Shown here piece after piece: positions 20,569 to 31,275 of a stretch of 64,000 bases of DNA. The notes below the pieces were generated by a model. The model searched no databases and was not told the origin of the DNA. It worked only from the letters and a program-made list of their open reading frames with translations. The stretch's first letter is position 1. Every line of letters starts with the position of its first letter. Location: the NCBI GenBank assembly GCA_018292915.2, contig JACVVK020000441.1, positions 212,501-276,500 of the forward strand, in the 5' to 3' direction. The translations under genes were made by a program, and so were the position numbers. Source of the stretch: Batillaria attramentaria (taxonomy: Eukaryota > Mollusca > Gastropoda > Batillariidae).

Positions 20569-20960
20569 AGCTCAGTGAGTCCAGTCCTGAGAGAGCCTGC
20601 GCTTCATAAGCACTATGATTGTATTATTATTGTTAGTAGTAGTAGTAGTAGTAGTAGTAGTAGCAGTATTGCTATTATTACTTTTGTTTCCGTTTAGGTC
20701 CCTGAAATAGTCGCGAACTCGCCTCTGGGCTGATGTCACGCGGGAGTCAGTGTGTTTAGTCCGAACAAATGGCGAACATGGTGATTTTCCGTGTTTCTCG
20801 TGTGACATCCGGAAGATGTTTTGAATTGTTTTCCATGATTGTTCGAACAAAAACGTCTCCCGTGTGTCATCAGCCTTAGTCCTCGTACTAACCTTTTACT
20901 CTCGACTTAGTCAAGCTAGTCTCGGACTTAGGTCCTACTCTCTCTCCGTGCATCAGACCC
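20334..20960. mobile_element. 627-bp element with GGGTCTGATGCACG inverted ends
   Basis: The left end GGGTCTGATGCACG and right end CGTGCATCAGACCC are exact inverted repeats. Inner parts (GACTAGGCTAGTCTGGGACTT against CTAGTCTCGGACTTAGG) extend the inverted homology. It contains (GT)n at 20493-20564, (TAG)n at about 20632-20661 and a second MITE at 20728-20875. Confidence 0.75.
20728..20875. mobile_element. 148-bp MITE nested in the 627-bp element
   Basis: Inverted ends GGCTGATGTCACGCGGGAG / CTCCCGTGTGTCATCAGCC with an inner TTTAGTCCGAACAAA / TTGTTCGAACAAAAA pair. A related copy is at 34433-34614. Confidence 0.8.
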
Positions 20961-21181
20961 CAGGTTTGATTTGTGTCACAGACGCCATGTTACAGTGAAG
21001 AAAGACGAAGAAGAAAGACACGTGTATTCACAAAAGAGAAGGGAGAAGTGGGATGGAATCGGATGCACAAATCGGAAATTTTGCGACTGCATACAACCAG
21101 CCCTGCTCTGCTGTCTGGTCCAGATGTAAATTTCTATGTACACGAGTCCTCCGCAAATTCGCCCATTACAAGCAGTGCACT

Positions 21182-21360
21182 TTTACTGCATGCCATTTCA
21201 CGTGCACAGCTAATATTTCAACATGATTATTTTGGCTGATTTCCGAATGGATTCACTTCAGTAACTGCTGGATTACTCATCGTATTCATACACTTACTGC
21301 ATGCCATTTCACTTGCACAGGTAATATTCAACATGATTATTTCGGCTGATTTCCGAATGG
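21182..21360. repeat. tandem duplication of about 115 bp
   Basis: The block from TTACTGCATGCCATTTCAC to GCTGGATTACT(C/T)ATCGTA occurs twice, with a few substitutions. The second copy continues into 21395. Confidence 0.8.
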
Positions 21361-21395
21361 ATGCACTTCAATAAGTGCTGGATTACTTATCGTAA

Positions 21396-23204
21396 AGTTC
21401 ATACTAACGCTCCCCCCTCCTCTCCCTCCGATCCCCTTTCTCCCCACCCCATACTTCACACGTTCGCGCTAATACCCCCCCCCCCCCCCCAAAAAAAAAA
21501 AAAAAAAAAAAAAACCCAACCCCCCCCCCTCCCCCCCCCCAAAAAAAAACCCGACAAAAAAACAAACAAACAAAAAAACGAAAAAAACCCAACAACCTCT
21601 CGGCCCATTCTTGTTAAAAATGCGGGCATTCCTTACGGATGCGTAAGCAAGCTGCGACAAGTACATGAAATCTACGCGAGAAGCTACCAAACATTCTACC
21701 GTCTGAACTGTATTGGCACAGATAGAAAACTATTTAAGAATATATATTCAAACTTTCTTTGAGAAACATTGACCCAAAAAATACAAACAAACGAGGCACG
21801 CAGTCGTTAAAGAAAATCTGTTCGAAACAAAAATACACCCATCAGGCAGGGGGAAATATTTTGGCTTTAAAGAAAGGCAACGATAAAAATTCAGCACGAA
21901 AAATACGACATCTGTAATTTTGTGTGTGGTTGTGTTCACATAGAGTGCTTTTACCTAGAAACCAGCGTAAAATCTGAGTCTCCGAGATAAAGAATGTGAA
22001 AGGGTTATAGCAAAACGAACACATCTTGTTTTTGCAGGGGAAAAATTGGCAAGTGCAGGATCTTCTGCAATATCTTCTACATAATCTCCTTCTTCCTCTG
22101 AAGGAAACGCTGTATACAGGAAGGTACACAAATGAGCGTTTTTGTGCTTTGAAAAAAAAACCCCAAAAAAACAACAACTTTGAGTCAGTTTAAAAATGGA
22201 ATGAGATATTTTCTGATGTCGATATGGTAATTTTTCTTTTAGCGCAAAACAATTTGTAAAGGTAAACACACGCAATGTCGAATGGATACAAAGCACAAAA
22301 TAATACGATAAAAAATAATAATAATACAATTTTAAAATTTTCAGCAGCGGAAAAAATCTTTAAAATTTCTTTAAAACATTGCCGAAATTTAGAGGTTGCA
22401 AAGCAGCAAAAGAATTAGCAACAAACAATCGTGTAGGAATTTTCACCTTTTCCCCCTTAACACCCCTTCCCCTCCCCCCCCAACCCATCCCGCCCCTCCC
22501 CGACACAATAACGACAACAACAGCAACGGTGTCATTATCTCGTCTAATTTGATCGCATCTTAATAATTATACGCGCACGCAGCACCTTTTTGTGTTATCG
22601 CCAGCAGGGTGCTAAGCTAAGTTAACAAAAGTGTATTTTCTTCCACGATGAAAATGACGAGCGATCAACAGAGATGACGGTGATGACGGCTGCTGGAAGT
22701 GACGAGAATGACGATGAGGGTGTTACCGATAATCTGCAGGTGTGACGATGATGACGATGATACGACAATGAAAAATAATTTGATCTTCAACCGCCTTACG
22801 TTTTTAAGGAATACCCCCCCCCCCCCCTCTTTTTAGCGTTTTTTTTTTTTTTTTTTTTTTTTTAAACAAACTTATACATAAACATTATGTATACGCCATC
22901 ATTATTGATGCCACAAAATCTCTGATATGTCCATTTTGAATTCTTTTGATGACACACAGAACATACCGCGTTCACTGTCGACCACACATCACCTATGGTA
23001 GGTACTACCTTACATTTGCCACCTACGGATATTTACATTTCCAGGGGTCTTATGCGTGCAGACTCCCATATGTGCCTCACCAAAGACCACGTTTTGAGAA
23101 TGCATGAGAGACGTTTAACATTTTTAACGCGCGAATTATAATCGAAGGTAAAGATCATGCTGAGGCATTTGCTGAAAGAGCTTTTAAAATGTCACCGCAT
23201 TTTA
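21396..23204. other. non-coding stretch with C, A and T runs
   Basis: Poly-C/poly-A tracts at about 21474-21550 and 22813-22863, an acgaTGA-rich segment at 22640-22780, otherwise unrecognised AT-rich sequence. No exon with splice signals was found. Confidence 0.5.
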
Positions 23205-23350
23205 CTTGAAATCTTCAAATCACTAGAAAGCTACTCGAAGCCATGATTACGCATCTGCTGCGGTTTCCAGCCTAGCGGGAAGGATCATACCTTGCGTAGT
23301 AGTGGCGTGAAGTGGCGCCTACTGGTGTGAAAGTGGCTTGTTCTTTTTAA
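23205..23350 (+). repeat. dispersed repeat H, copy 2
   Basis: ACTTGAAATCTTCAAATCAC, then CTGCTGCGGTTTCCAGCC and GAAAGTGGCTTGTTCTTTTT, as in the copy at 8512-8880 but without the SINE insertion. Confidence 0.75.
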
Positions 23351-23899
23351 CCGCCTTATCATAATTATATCGGGCAGGGGGTGCTCGGACCCTTACGAGA
23401 TAGGCCTATACAATACTCATTATTATTATTATAAGTTTTGTTCTCTCGAGTAGCGTGGAAACCTCATTAGTCTGAGTAACATCCCACAATAAGTATCATA
23501 CCAGTTTTCCATGGTAACAGACAAACTTAAGTAAACTGTGACAGTTCCATGGGAACGGTCCAACAATCCACGATGATATGTGAAGTCAGTGGAAAATGAA
23601 CCAGAAATGATTTTGAAGTCTTGAATAAATCTTAAACGCTGTCTACTTCCGCATCCTAAGTCTCAGTTACGCCGTTTCATGATTTTTTTCCCTTGAGCTA
23701 GCACCGGGGTCACAAACTATGTAACATACGACACAAAACCACGTAGGATTCTGAGGTTTTTGTTTGAATACTAACTGTAAAAGCAGCAGTCCGTTACAAA
23801 CGATTCGTACAAGTACAACTCCTCAAGCTCTGACTGAGCTTCAGAGTATTTTTCAATACATTCACGAATTAATATGACGACACTGAACAACGCACCTCG
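23351..23899. other. non-coding stretch, nothing recognised
   Basis: A short ACAATACTCATTATTATTAT run near 23410 resembles the tail of SINE family C. Nothing else recognised. Confidence 0.45.
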
Positions 23900-24240
23900 T
23901 GTCTTTAAAGTTTTCGGGAGGACACAGTGGGTTTTGGAAATGATCACATAAGAATGTCTTTCAAACTGTTTGCCTTCTATATTTCGCTGGGATTTGGGGC
24001 TGAGAATCTTCAAGCTGATCTCAATGCACGTCTAGAACCTTTAAAATTTGGGGAAAGGGGTGGGTGGGTGTTTGGGTGTTTTAACGTCATTTTCCACCAC
24101 GTAAGTTTGGGGAAAGGAAACTGTGGGTTTGGGACATGATCACATAAGAATGTCTTTGGGATTGTTTGCCTTCTATATTTCGCCGGAATTTGGGTCTGAG
24201 AATCTTCAAGCAGAATCTTCAATGCACGTCTAGAGCCTAC
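23900..24240 (+). repeat. tandem duplication separated by a SINE fragment
   Basis: The block ATGATCACATAAGAATGTCTT through GCACGTCTAGAGCCT is present twice (about 23938-24040 and 24136-24236). A 47-bp SINE A fragment sits between them. Confidence 0.8.
24059..24105 (-). repeat. 47-bp 3'-end-only insertion of SINE family A
   Basis: Same 47-bp size as the 19466-19512 insertion, here flanked by a 12-bp duplication TTTGGGGAAAGG (24047-24058 and 24106-24117). Confidence 0.9.
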
Positions 24241-25007
24241 AAGGTTGTCCACGCTCCACTGCATCCCCATTTCGCGAAGAGGATCCGCTCAAGAGGGGAG
24301 TGGTATGTTGTAGTCTTTGCTATGGTCGACTTCAGACAGGTTCTGATGAACCTGTATCTCAATCCTTGCGTACAGCTTCGTCATCACCATCACCACAACC
24401 ACCATCATCATCTATCTAAGGAAACCCTATGCTATACTGCTTGACTTGTACTTCCATTTATTTGTTCTTGCGCACGTATATCAAGCAATGCTTTGGCCGC
24501 AAACAGTTTTACTTGCTTCACTGCTGCTGCAGGTTTGTGGAGTCGTCACACATTTCACGCGCACTGTTCATACGAATCCCTCGTACGGACTGATGCTATG
24601 GACAGAAGTTGTAATGTTCCTTGCATCTTTATTATTCGAAGGAAGTCCATCATAAAATGCCACTGACTTCACTAATATCGCTCTAAGTCCTCCTTCATTC
24701 TCCAAGATTTGCTATGGGCTGCTCCGCTGGGAACAGCGCCCCCACGATTCCACGTGTTCTTTTGGGCCAATGACCTGAACAATGGACAATTTTGAGTCTA
24801 GATTGTTCATACTTTGCTGTAGAAGAATTTTACCACATCTAGAACTCCCTTCACCAATACCAGTGACACCTGCACCCTACCTGTTCTGAATTTCTGGCTC
24901 ATAATGCCGTCAATACAGGTCTCCACTGTTGTTTATCCTGCCCTCTCTTCTCCAGCGTCCCCAAGATAATCTAGCTCTCGTTAATCTGTTTGTCCTGAGG
25001 ACATGTC
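24241..25007. other. non-coding stretch, nothing recognised
   Basis: Contains a short CATCAC-rich run near 24380. It lies just beyond the 3' end of the RTE-like LINE fragment. Confidence 0.45.
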
Positions 25008-25460
25008 CAGTCCTTACTTACTTAGGTCCATGGCTCCAAGTGGAGCATAGGCCATCGACGACCCTTCGCCATCGCACTTTGTTCTGGGCTGCTCTTGCCA
25101 CTCCAGTCCAGTTGATCCCCTGCTTACATAGCTCTGCCTCAGTGTCCTGCCTCCAGCTGTTGCGAGGCCGGCCTCTCTTCCTTTTCCCCTGCGAGTCCCA
25201 TGTCAGGGCTTGGCGTGTGGTGCTGGATGCTGGCTTCCTGAGGGTGTGTCCAATCCAACCGCACGTCCTCCGCAGGATCTGTTTGGCCACTGGTTCCTGT
25301 CCCGCTCGCTCCCACAACTCTTCGTTTCGGATCTTCTCTGGCCATCGGATGTTGAAGATGCGCCTCAGACAGGTGTTGAAAAATGTCTGGATCTTCTGCT
25401 GCATCGTCTTTGTTGTCCTCCATGTTTCGCATCCGTAGAGCAGTGTCCAGTCCAGCACAT
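25008..25460 (-). mobile_element. 5'-truncated RTE-like LINE, C-terminal end of the reverse transcriptase protein
   Basis: About 146 codons read WTLLYGCETWRTTKTMQQKI, NTCLRRIFNIRWPEKIRNEE, ILRRTCGWIGHTLRKPASST, GKRKRGRPRNSWRQDTEAEL and GVARAAQNKVRWRRVVDGLC ending STWSHGPK. This is the conserved C-terminal tail (LYGCETW ... GRPRNSW ... RAAQDRxxWR) of RTE-type non-LTR elements that lies after the polymerase domain. The 3' side carries TAAGTAAGTAAGG, a tail style typical of RTE. The polymerase and endonuclease parts are absent, so this copy cannot move by itself. Confidence 0.85.
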
Positions 25461-25669
25461 CGTAAATACAAATGTCCTATGTGATGCATAAACATGCACT
25501 TTCACAGTTGACAATACTCATTTGGACTGACCGCTCTGAAACCGGCCAAGGTTTGCAAAGTTTCCAAACCTTGCAATTCCTTATCCTTGTATTGTCTAAC
25601 TTCAAGACAGTTCTTTAGTTTCAATACTTAACTGTGCTGGTGTAGATAATTGAGAAAGTCATCCATATT

Positions 25670-26160
25670 GCCAGCTACACGCCCATGTACGTATGTATCT
25701 GTGAAATATATTCCCATTGCCTTCTACACGTCCATGTACATGTGTTTGTGAAATACAACACCATTGCCTGCTGTACGTCCACGTACATGTACCTGTGAAA
25801 TATATTCCCTTTGCCATCTATACGTCCATGTATATGTATCTGTGAAATACATTCCCGTTGCCTTCTGTGCGTCCATGTACATGTGTCTGAAATACATTCC
25901 TATTGCCGTCTATACGTCCATGTATATGTATCTGTGAAATACATTACCATTGCCTGCTGTACGTCCATGCACATGTATATGTGAATTACAATCCCTTTGC
26001 CTTCTATACGTCCATGTATATGTATCTGTAAAATACATCACCATTGCCTGCTGTGCGTCCACGAACATGTATCTGTAAAATACATTCCTGATGCCTTCTG
26101 TACGTCCATGTACATGTGTCTGAGACACATTCCTATTGCCTTCAATACGTCCACGTCTTG
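25670..26160. repeat. minisatellite of about 55-60 bp units
   Basis: About eight units built on TACGTCCATGTACATGT ... CTGTGAAATACATTCCC, with 10-20% divergence. It lies beyond the 3' end of the CBARP-like gene. Confidence 0.85.
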
Positions 26161-27248
26161 TTAAATTCCAGAGACACTGCTGCTCCTGCCGGCGTTCCTG
26201 ATTTCACAACGACCGAACCGAGGCTGTAGAAATCAAAATACTTTCTGAGGTAATGGGTTCGAAGCTAACTTTCACGGTACGTGATGCAAAACGTTCTTGT
26301 TATACAGAAAGTCCTCGGTGGTGTCAGTGTAATACTGTCTGTACGCGATTCCTCCAGATTCTTATACATTTCCGTTTCTAGTAAAACCGAAACGGAAATC
26401 TGATGCAATATTCCAGCCATAGCTTCCGTTGCTTGGTGTATCAGCTGCAGTATTCTCATTTTTGGTTGACGCGCCCTTGCATAAGCTGCAGCATTCTCAC
26501 TCCTGATTGACGCACCTTGGATATCTATCAGTAACATTCCCCTGAATTTCCCAAGTCACTGTTGAGGCGGGGACTTTAAGTATCCGCTCTAGTTCAGATT
26601 CCTCCCAGTCTTTCACAGGAGGCATCTTTTGAAACGTAAATGCAAACTGTAGGTTCCTCTTGCCTCACTTTTTGTTTACCAATTTTTCCCCAGCAACAGA
26701 TCCGGGTCAGCTGCCGAAACCTCAGCTTCGTCATTTCTGCAAGTGAAAGGACAATCTCTCGTTTCCAGCACTGTTCTTGTTTTCTGCGATTAAACTGACA
26801 GTAACAGCAACACCATCCTAAGAGACATAAGCAGGTTAATTAGTTGGTTGGCTGGTTTGTTGGTTGGTAGGTAGGTAGGTTGGTTGGTAGTTTAACGTCC
26901 TTTTCCGCCACTCACGGGTGACGGGGCGACGATGGAAACGCCAGCACATATTGTTGGCTCCCCTCCAGGGTTGTTGTTGATGTTGCTGGCTTGTTCCTGG
27001 GGTGAACACTCTCAGGATCGCCCCCTCGGGTGACAGCATTACGTGTGTGACTGTTGTAAAAGAACCCTGTCATGTGAGCAGCCACACTTGGAGGAGTACT
27101 AGCCAATAGATCTTACCGGCTAGTTGGTTGCTGAGCTGAAGGTTTGACGTCCTTGTCCACAGATCCTACCGGACTGGGCTTGCGATGGAGGAGGAGGAGG
27201 AGGAGAGGAGCAGCTGGGTGTACTCTGCACTAGTCAGCACAGCACACG
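26161..27248. other. 3' flank / UTR of the CBARP-like gene
   Basis: No canonical AATAAA on the minus strand was noticed. A short direct repeat about CAGCATTCTCA lies near 26450-26500. 26880-26965 is a degraded family A SINE 3' half (GTTTAACGTCCTTTTCCGCC). 27181-27204 is a GAG-rich run. Confidence 0.45.
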
Positions 27249-28629
27249 TCACGACGCCTCCTGGGGGTCCTCCTCTGGCAGCTTGATGATGGGGATGTCG
27301 TGTATGGCCGCCCTGGTCGTCCCAATCTCGTGGATCGTCTTGGCCGCCTGGAGGTCACGCTCCGCGTCCCCGTCACCCACCTCCAGCGTGGGAGGCAGCT
27401 CCGTCCTCCTGCTCCAGCCCACCTCCGCAGCCCCTTCCTCCTCGTACTCCTCCTCTATACTGTCCTGAGGGGAGAGTCTCCGCACGGAGCTCGCGCTGCT
27501 GTCGCTGCCCAGGCTGGCGCTTCGCATCTCCGGCGCCAGCCTGTCCCGTCTCCGCTCCTCGCCGTAGAGAGGCTCCGTGTGTTTTCGCTGCAGTCTCGGG
27601 CGGTGTTGGGTCCTAGGGGAGCGCCTCAGCCCCAACCGGCCGCTGGCCTCGCGAGGCGCCTCTTGGCGCAGGAACTCGTTGAAGATCTGGTTCGTCTTCT
27701 CGTCAATGCTGTAGTCTCTGGCCATGTACTTCTCCCGCGCCTCGCGCCCGTGATGGGAGAAGAAGCGCGTGAAGACGGAACGTTTACTGGAATGGTGGTG
27801 GTGATGGTGTGGGGAATGGTGGCCGTTGCCGTGGGAATGATGCTGTTGTTGTTGTTGTGGCTGGTGGTGGTGGTTATGGTGGTGGTGGCGGCCGTCGTCG
27901 AAGCTGTCGCCGGAGTGGAGGTCGGAGCGTGAGTCCGTCTCCGGCTCGTTGATACTCTCGTACACGTGGATCAGCTGCCGCTCTCTGCTGTACTCGCGTC
28001 GCTTCTTGCTCGCAGTCCGCCCGGCGCGCCGCTCGAAGTGCACCGCGTTGGAGTTGCGCCGCCCGCCGGCCACTTCCGGTCTGGCGGCGTTCCCGTGACT
28101 CCCGCCACTTCCGTTTCCGCTGCCTTCCCCTCCGCTGCTGTGTCCGTTGCCGTTTCTCCGGCTCTCCCTGTCCGACCCTGACCCTGCACGCCGATGCCTC
28201 ACGTCAATGGCGTCCAGCCTGTCGTCCCCACCCTCCAGCACACCCCCCGCCTCCCCGGCTTCCCTGACCCCGGACTGTTGCGTCTCTAGCGACTTGTAGC
28301 CGCTGTCCGCCTGCATCTGGCGCAGTCTGCTCTGCTGGCTCTCTGTCGTGCTGTCCGTGTTGTCGGTGGTGGACTCGAAAGACGTGGTGGTCACCTCGTG
28401 GCGGGAAGTGTCCGACACGTCGCCGTCCGTCTCGACGCTGTCGAAACTGTTGTCGGCGCTGGTCGGGCCGACTCCTGGACCTCCCGGTGACTTTGCCAGC
28501 CGACCTGACAGCAAGTTCCTGTAGCTCTGCCGCCGGTTCTCGTAGTTGGGTGGGTGTAGGAGTTGAGCTGCCCCGCCTCCGCCTCCACCACCACCCCACA
28601 CCTCCACCTCCTCCGCTTCCTGAAGCATG
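27249..28629 (-). CDS. CBARP: CBARP-like last coding segment (residues 651-1110)
   Basis: Contains the largest conserved part of the tail. NYENRRQSYRNLLSGRL is followed by a Ser/Thr-rich stretch (TTTSFESTTDNTDSTTESQQ), then RQMQADSGYKSLETQQ. A long disordered Gly/Ser/Arg segment and a His/Gln tract (residues 899-930) come next. Then come KRSVFTRFFSHHG, ARDYSIDEKTNQIFNEFLRQ and RKHTEPLYGEE, an acidic run EEEYEEEG, and the end IHDIPIIKLPEEDPQEAS. The stop is at 27249-27251. The DYSIDEK block is the best single match to vertebrate CBARP. Confidence 0.88.
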
Positions 28630-28681
28630 CTGAGGTTGAGCAGCAGCAGGGTCATCACCGCCGCCCCTCTCCTGACCAGAC
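28630..28681 (-). other. 52-base mini-intron or frameshift gap
   Basis: The coding frame of 28682-29013 and that of 27249-28629 differ by one. Removing these 52 bases (GTCTGG... CCTGCTGCTGCTCAACCTCAG) restores a single frame and has GT-AG ends with a pyrimidine-rich 3' side. The joined product reads WEG/SMLQEAEEVEVW. Such a short intron is unusual, so a one-base assembly error or indel is the alternative. Confidence 0.5.
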
Positions 28682-29013
28682 CTGCCTTCCCACTGTATCC
28701 CGCTGTCTCTCTGGTCACTCGCCCCGGCGTCGCTGGGCGCCGTGGACTCGAACGACGTGGTGTGCACGTGCTCGCGCTCCGGGGAGTCGTCTGGGGAGGT
28801 CATGTCCTCCATGCGGATGGTGTCGCTGCACTCCTCCTCCTCCTCCAGCGTGGCCCGCAGGTGCCAGAGCTCCCGGTACTGAATGGCGCCGTTCAGCGTG
28901 TCCGTGTCGTCGCTCTCCTCGGGCGGCAGCAGGGCTTCAAGCGCCAGGCCTGCTGAGTCACCAGTCGCGTCCTCGTTCAGCTGCTCCAGGCTTCCCGTGT
29001 CGTTGTAGCGGAC
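28682..29013 (-). CDS. CBARP: CBARP-like exon 9 (residues 541-650)
   Basis: The acceptor TGTGTTGACAG precedes 29013. Reads VRYNDTGSLEQLNEDATGDS, then IQYRELWHLRATLEEEEECS, EDMTSPDDSPEREHVHTTSF and DQRDSGIQWEG. The YRELWHLRATLE block corresponds to the YRDLW-SLRASLE block of the vertebrate protein. The acidic and Ser/Asp-rich surroundings are typical of a disordered regulatory tail. Confidence 0.85.
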
Positions 29014-29314
29014 CTGTCAACACACAAAACGGTTCTGGTCAGTGTTGTGCTTCAGGTATTCGACAGTGTTATGCTGAACAGCTGTTTGTGTGGTGATTCT
29101 AACGCATCTGTCCAGAGAAATCATTTTAATAGTGTATTACTTCAGCTAGTCGACAGCAACACAACAACAACAACAACAACAACAACAAGGAGGAATGGCA
29201 CCATCCCATAAAATTGTTCCTCCAAATTTCATGCTGTTTGGTCTGTTTTGTTGTTATTGTTGCCGGTTGTTGTTGTTGTTTTTTTTTCTTTCTTCTTTCT
29301 CTCTTCAAGCCTGT

Positions 29315-29364
29315 CCCTTACGTGGTGGAAAGGGACGCTAAGCTCCCAAACACTAACCCCCACC
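29315..29364 (+). repeat. 50-bp 3'-end-only insertion of SINE family A
   Basis: Plus orientation, starting at TTACGTGGTGGAAAGGGACG. Flanked by a 14-bp duplication CTCTTCAAG(C/T)CTGT (29301-29314 and 29365-29378). In CBARP intron 8. Confidence 0.88.
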
Positions 29365-29596
29365 CTCTTCAAGTCTGTAAGACCTACCAACGACACTAGA
29401 TCCGCTACGCTATTCCGTGAACTAAACATTTGCCGTTAGCCTCACGCAGGTCGTCTGACAAAGAAAAGATGCTTATTCATGTCTTGTGATTTCCCTGTTG
29501 GTGTTGTAACAACAACGACGACGACGGGAAAAACACAACAACAAACAAACAACAACAAAAACAACAAAACTAACAACAACAACAACATTTTATCAC

Positions 29597-29863
29597 CTTG
29601 CTGGAAGTCGGTGACGCCAGCTCAGAGATGACGTCATAGTCTGTGTTGTAGAAGGGCCCCCTGGAGAACTCGGTGATCTGCAGGACGTCGTAGTCAGCCA
29701 CATCCTCGTAGCTCTTCACTTTGCGGGTGGGGGCGGGGGGTCGTCTGCGCGGCCCCACCATCTCCAGGCTATGTGACGTGGCCTTCTTCTGGTACGCGTG
29801 CGAGCGTTGCACGTGCAGGGGGACCGCGCTGGGCTTGCGGGCGGGGGACGCCGGAGGGAGACC
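29597..29863 (-). CDS. CBARP: CBARP-like exon 8 (residues 452-540)
   Basis: Acceptor TTTCCTCCAACAG before 29863, donor AGCAAG/GTGATA after 29597; phase 0 on both sides. Reads GLPPASPARKPSAVPLHVQR, KKATSHSLEMVGPRRRPPAP, KSYEDVADYDVLQITEFSRG and NTDYDVISELASPTSSK. Several Tyr in acidic surroundings (SYEDVADYDV) could be phosphorylation sites; that is inference. Confidence 0.85.
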
Positions 29864-29944
29864 CTGTTGGAGGAAAGAAGGGAGGGACGTTAAGGACGTT
29901 CACTCTTCAAAAGCCCATGCCAAAAAAAAAAATAAAAAAAATCG

Positions 29945-30055
29945 CAGTTTTACTTGAAATCTTCAGATCATCTCGGAGCTACTTAAAGCCACTATCACGC
30001 AATATGGAGCAGTCTCGGGCCTAGCGGGGAAGGCTCATGCCTTGGGTAAAAGGGC
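29945..30055 (+). repeat. dispersed repeat H, copy 3
   Basis: TACTTGAAATCTTCAGATCA, AAGCCACTATCACGCAAT and GCCTAGCGGGGAAGGCTCAT; truncated compared with the copy at 8512. In CBARP intron 7. Confidence 0.7.
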
Positions 30056-30110
30056 GGTAGGGGGGGGGGGCGGAGAACCGGAATTTCCAGGCAAAGGAAT
30101 AATACAGAAT

Positions 30111-30288
30111 GTGGGCGGGTGGGTGGGTGTTTAGGAGTCTAACGTCCTTTTCCACAACGCGTGGGTGATATCAAACACGTGGCCACGAGAAAAAGGCCAG
30201 TACAAATATTTGGCCCTATCCGGTATTCGAACTCACGACCCGAGCATTGCGAGTCCACCGCTCTACCAGTCGGCTATCCCGGCTCCCC
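30111..30288 (-). repeat. SINE family A, copy A16
   Basis: Full-length but older copy (GGAGTCTAACGTCC, box B region intact) in CBARP intron 7. No exact target-site duplication. Confidence 0.85.
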
Positions 30289-30311
30289 AATAAAGAGTGT
30301 AATGAATTAAT

Positions 30312-30314
<3 letters not shown>

Positions 30315-30359
<45 letters not shown>

Positions 30360-30387
30360 ACCACCACCACCACCACCACCACCACCA
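30315..30387. repeat. (AC)n-(ACC)n microsatellite
   Basis: A dinucleotide run changing into a trinucleotide run, about 50 bases from the donor side of exon 7. The same AC-to-ACC transition recurs at 47160-47218. Confidence 0.95.
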
Positions 30388-30438
30388 GAAACAAACCAAC
30401 CCCAAGAAATGAACGATAACTCCTACCACCCGTCTTAC

Positions 30439-30726
30439 CTGGATGTCCTCCCCTTGCTGGCGGTGAACCTCCACGTTGACCTGGCGGTGGACCGGCTCGC
30501 CGGGAGGGGACGGGGACCCGCTGGGGGGCCGCGCCCTCCACCTGTCCCCCCGATGTGGGGTGGGGGGCGAAGGGGACAGCCTCATGCCGGAAGGGGGCAC
30601 CCCCATCCCCTTCTCTATCATGTCGGACGTGACCGTCGGCTGTAGGTGCTGGAGCTCTCCTCGCTCGGGCGGTTTCAGCACGGGATGGAAGGCTAGACGC
30701 TCGGCAGTCCTCAGCTGCCCGTTGCC
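30439..30726 (-). CDS. CBARP: CBARP-like exon 7 (residues 356-451)
   Basis: Acceptor CACTCAG before 30726, donor ATCCAG/GTAAGA after 30439; 96 codons in phase 0. Reads GNGQLRTAERLAFHPVLKPP, ELQHLQPTVTSDMIEKGMGV, then a Pro/Ser/Arg-rich linker, and VNVEVHRQQGEDIQ. It adds family-unique low-complexity length between the two best-conserved parts of the tail. Confidence 0.83.
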
Positions 30727-30768
30727 CTGAGTGAAGACAAAAGGAAAATTGACTGACTGGAAGGTTCC

Positions 30769-30948
30769 GGGGGGGGGGGGGGGGGAGGGGTGTTTGGGGG
30801 TTTAACGTCCTTTTCCACCACATAGGGTGATATCAAAGACGGGGCAACGATGAAAAAGCCAGCACAAATATTTGGCCCCAGCCGGGATCGAACTCACGAC
30901 CCGAGCATTAGAAGTCCAACGCTGTACCATTCGACCACCCCGGCTCCC
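30769..30948 (-). repeat. SINE family A, copy A17, with TSD
   Basis: Flanked by the 10-bp duplication GGAAGGTTCC (30759-30768 and 30949-30958), 43 bases upstream (gene sense) of exon 7. A G-run has grown at its 3' end. Confidence 0.9.
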
Positions 30949-31204
30949 GGAAGGTTCCAGGGGCGTCAAACACTAAAGTGAAGAGCTTCAGAGAGAGAGA
31001 GTCACCTTTGTTTCGGTTTGTCAACTCTTGTGATCTTTCCTCTGCTTCTTTTGTTTAAAACACCCGTAGTGGACGACCGCATTCGGTAAGCCACGAGCCC
31101 AATGCCTTTACTCTGTCGTGTTTAGGCAAAATACCATAAATCCATGGCGTATGGAAGGTAGCACTTAACCTTGCCAAATTTCTTAAGGCGAGTGGTGTAG
31201 TATG

Positions 31205-31206
<2 letters not shown>

Positions 31207-31274
<68 letters not shown>
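31207..31274. repeat. (GT)n microsatellite
   Basis: About 33 GT units in CBARP intron 6. Confidence 0.95.

Positions 31275-31275
<1 letters not shown>

Noticed and set aside
27300..27932. Long plus-strand frame opposite the CBARP last segment
   Set aside because: Shadow of GC-rich coding sequence; the minus frame has conserved family blocks.
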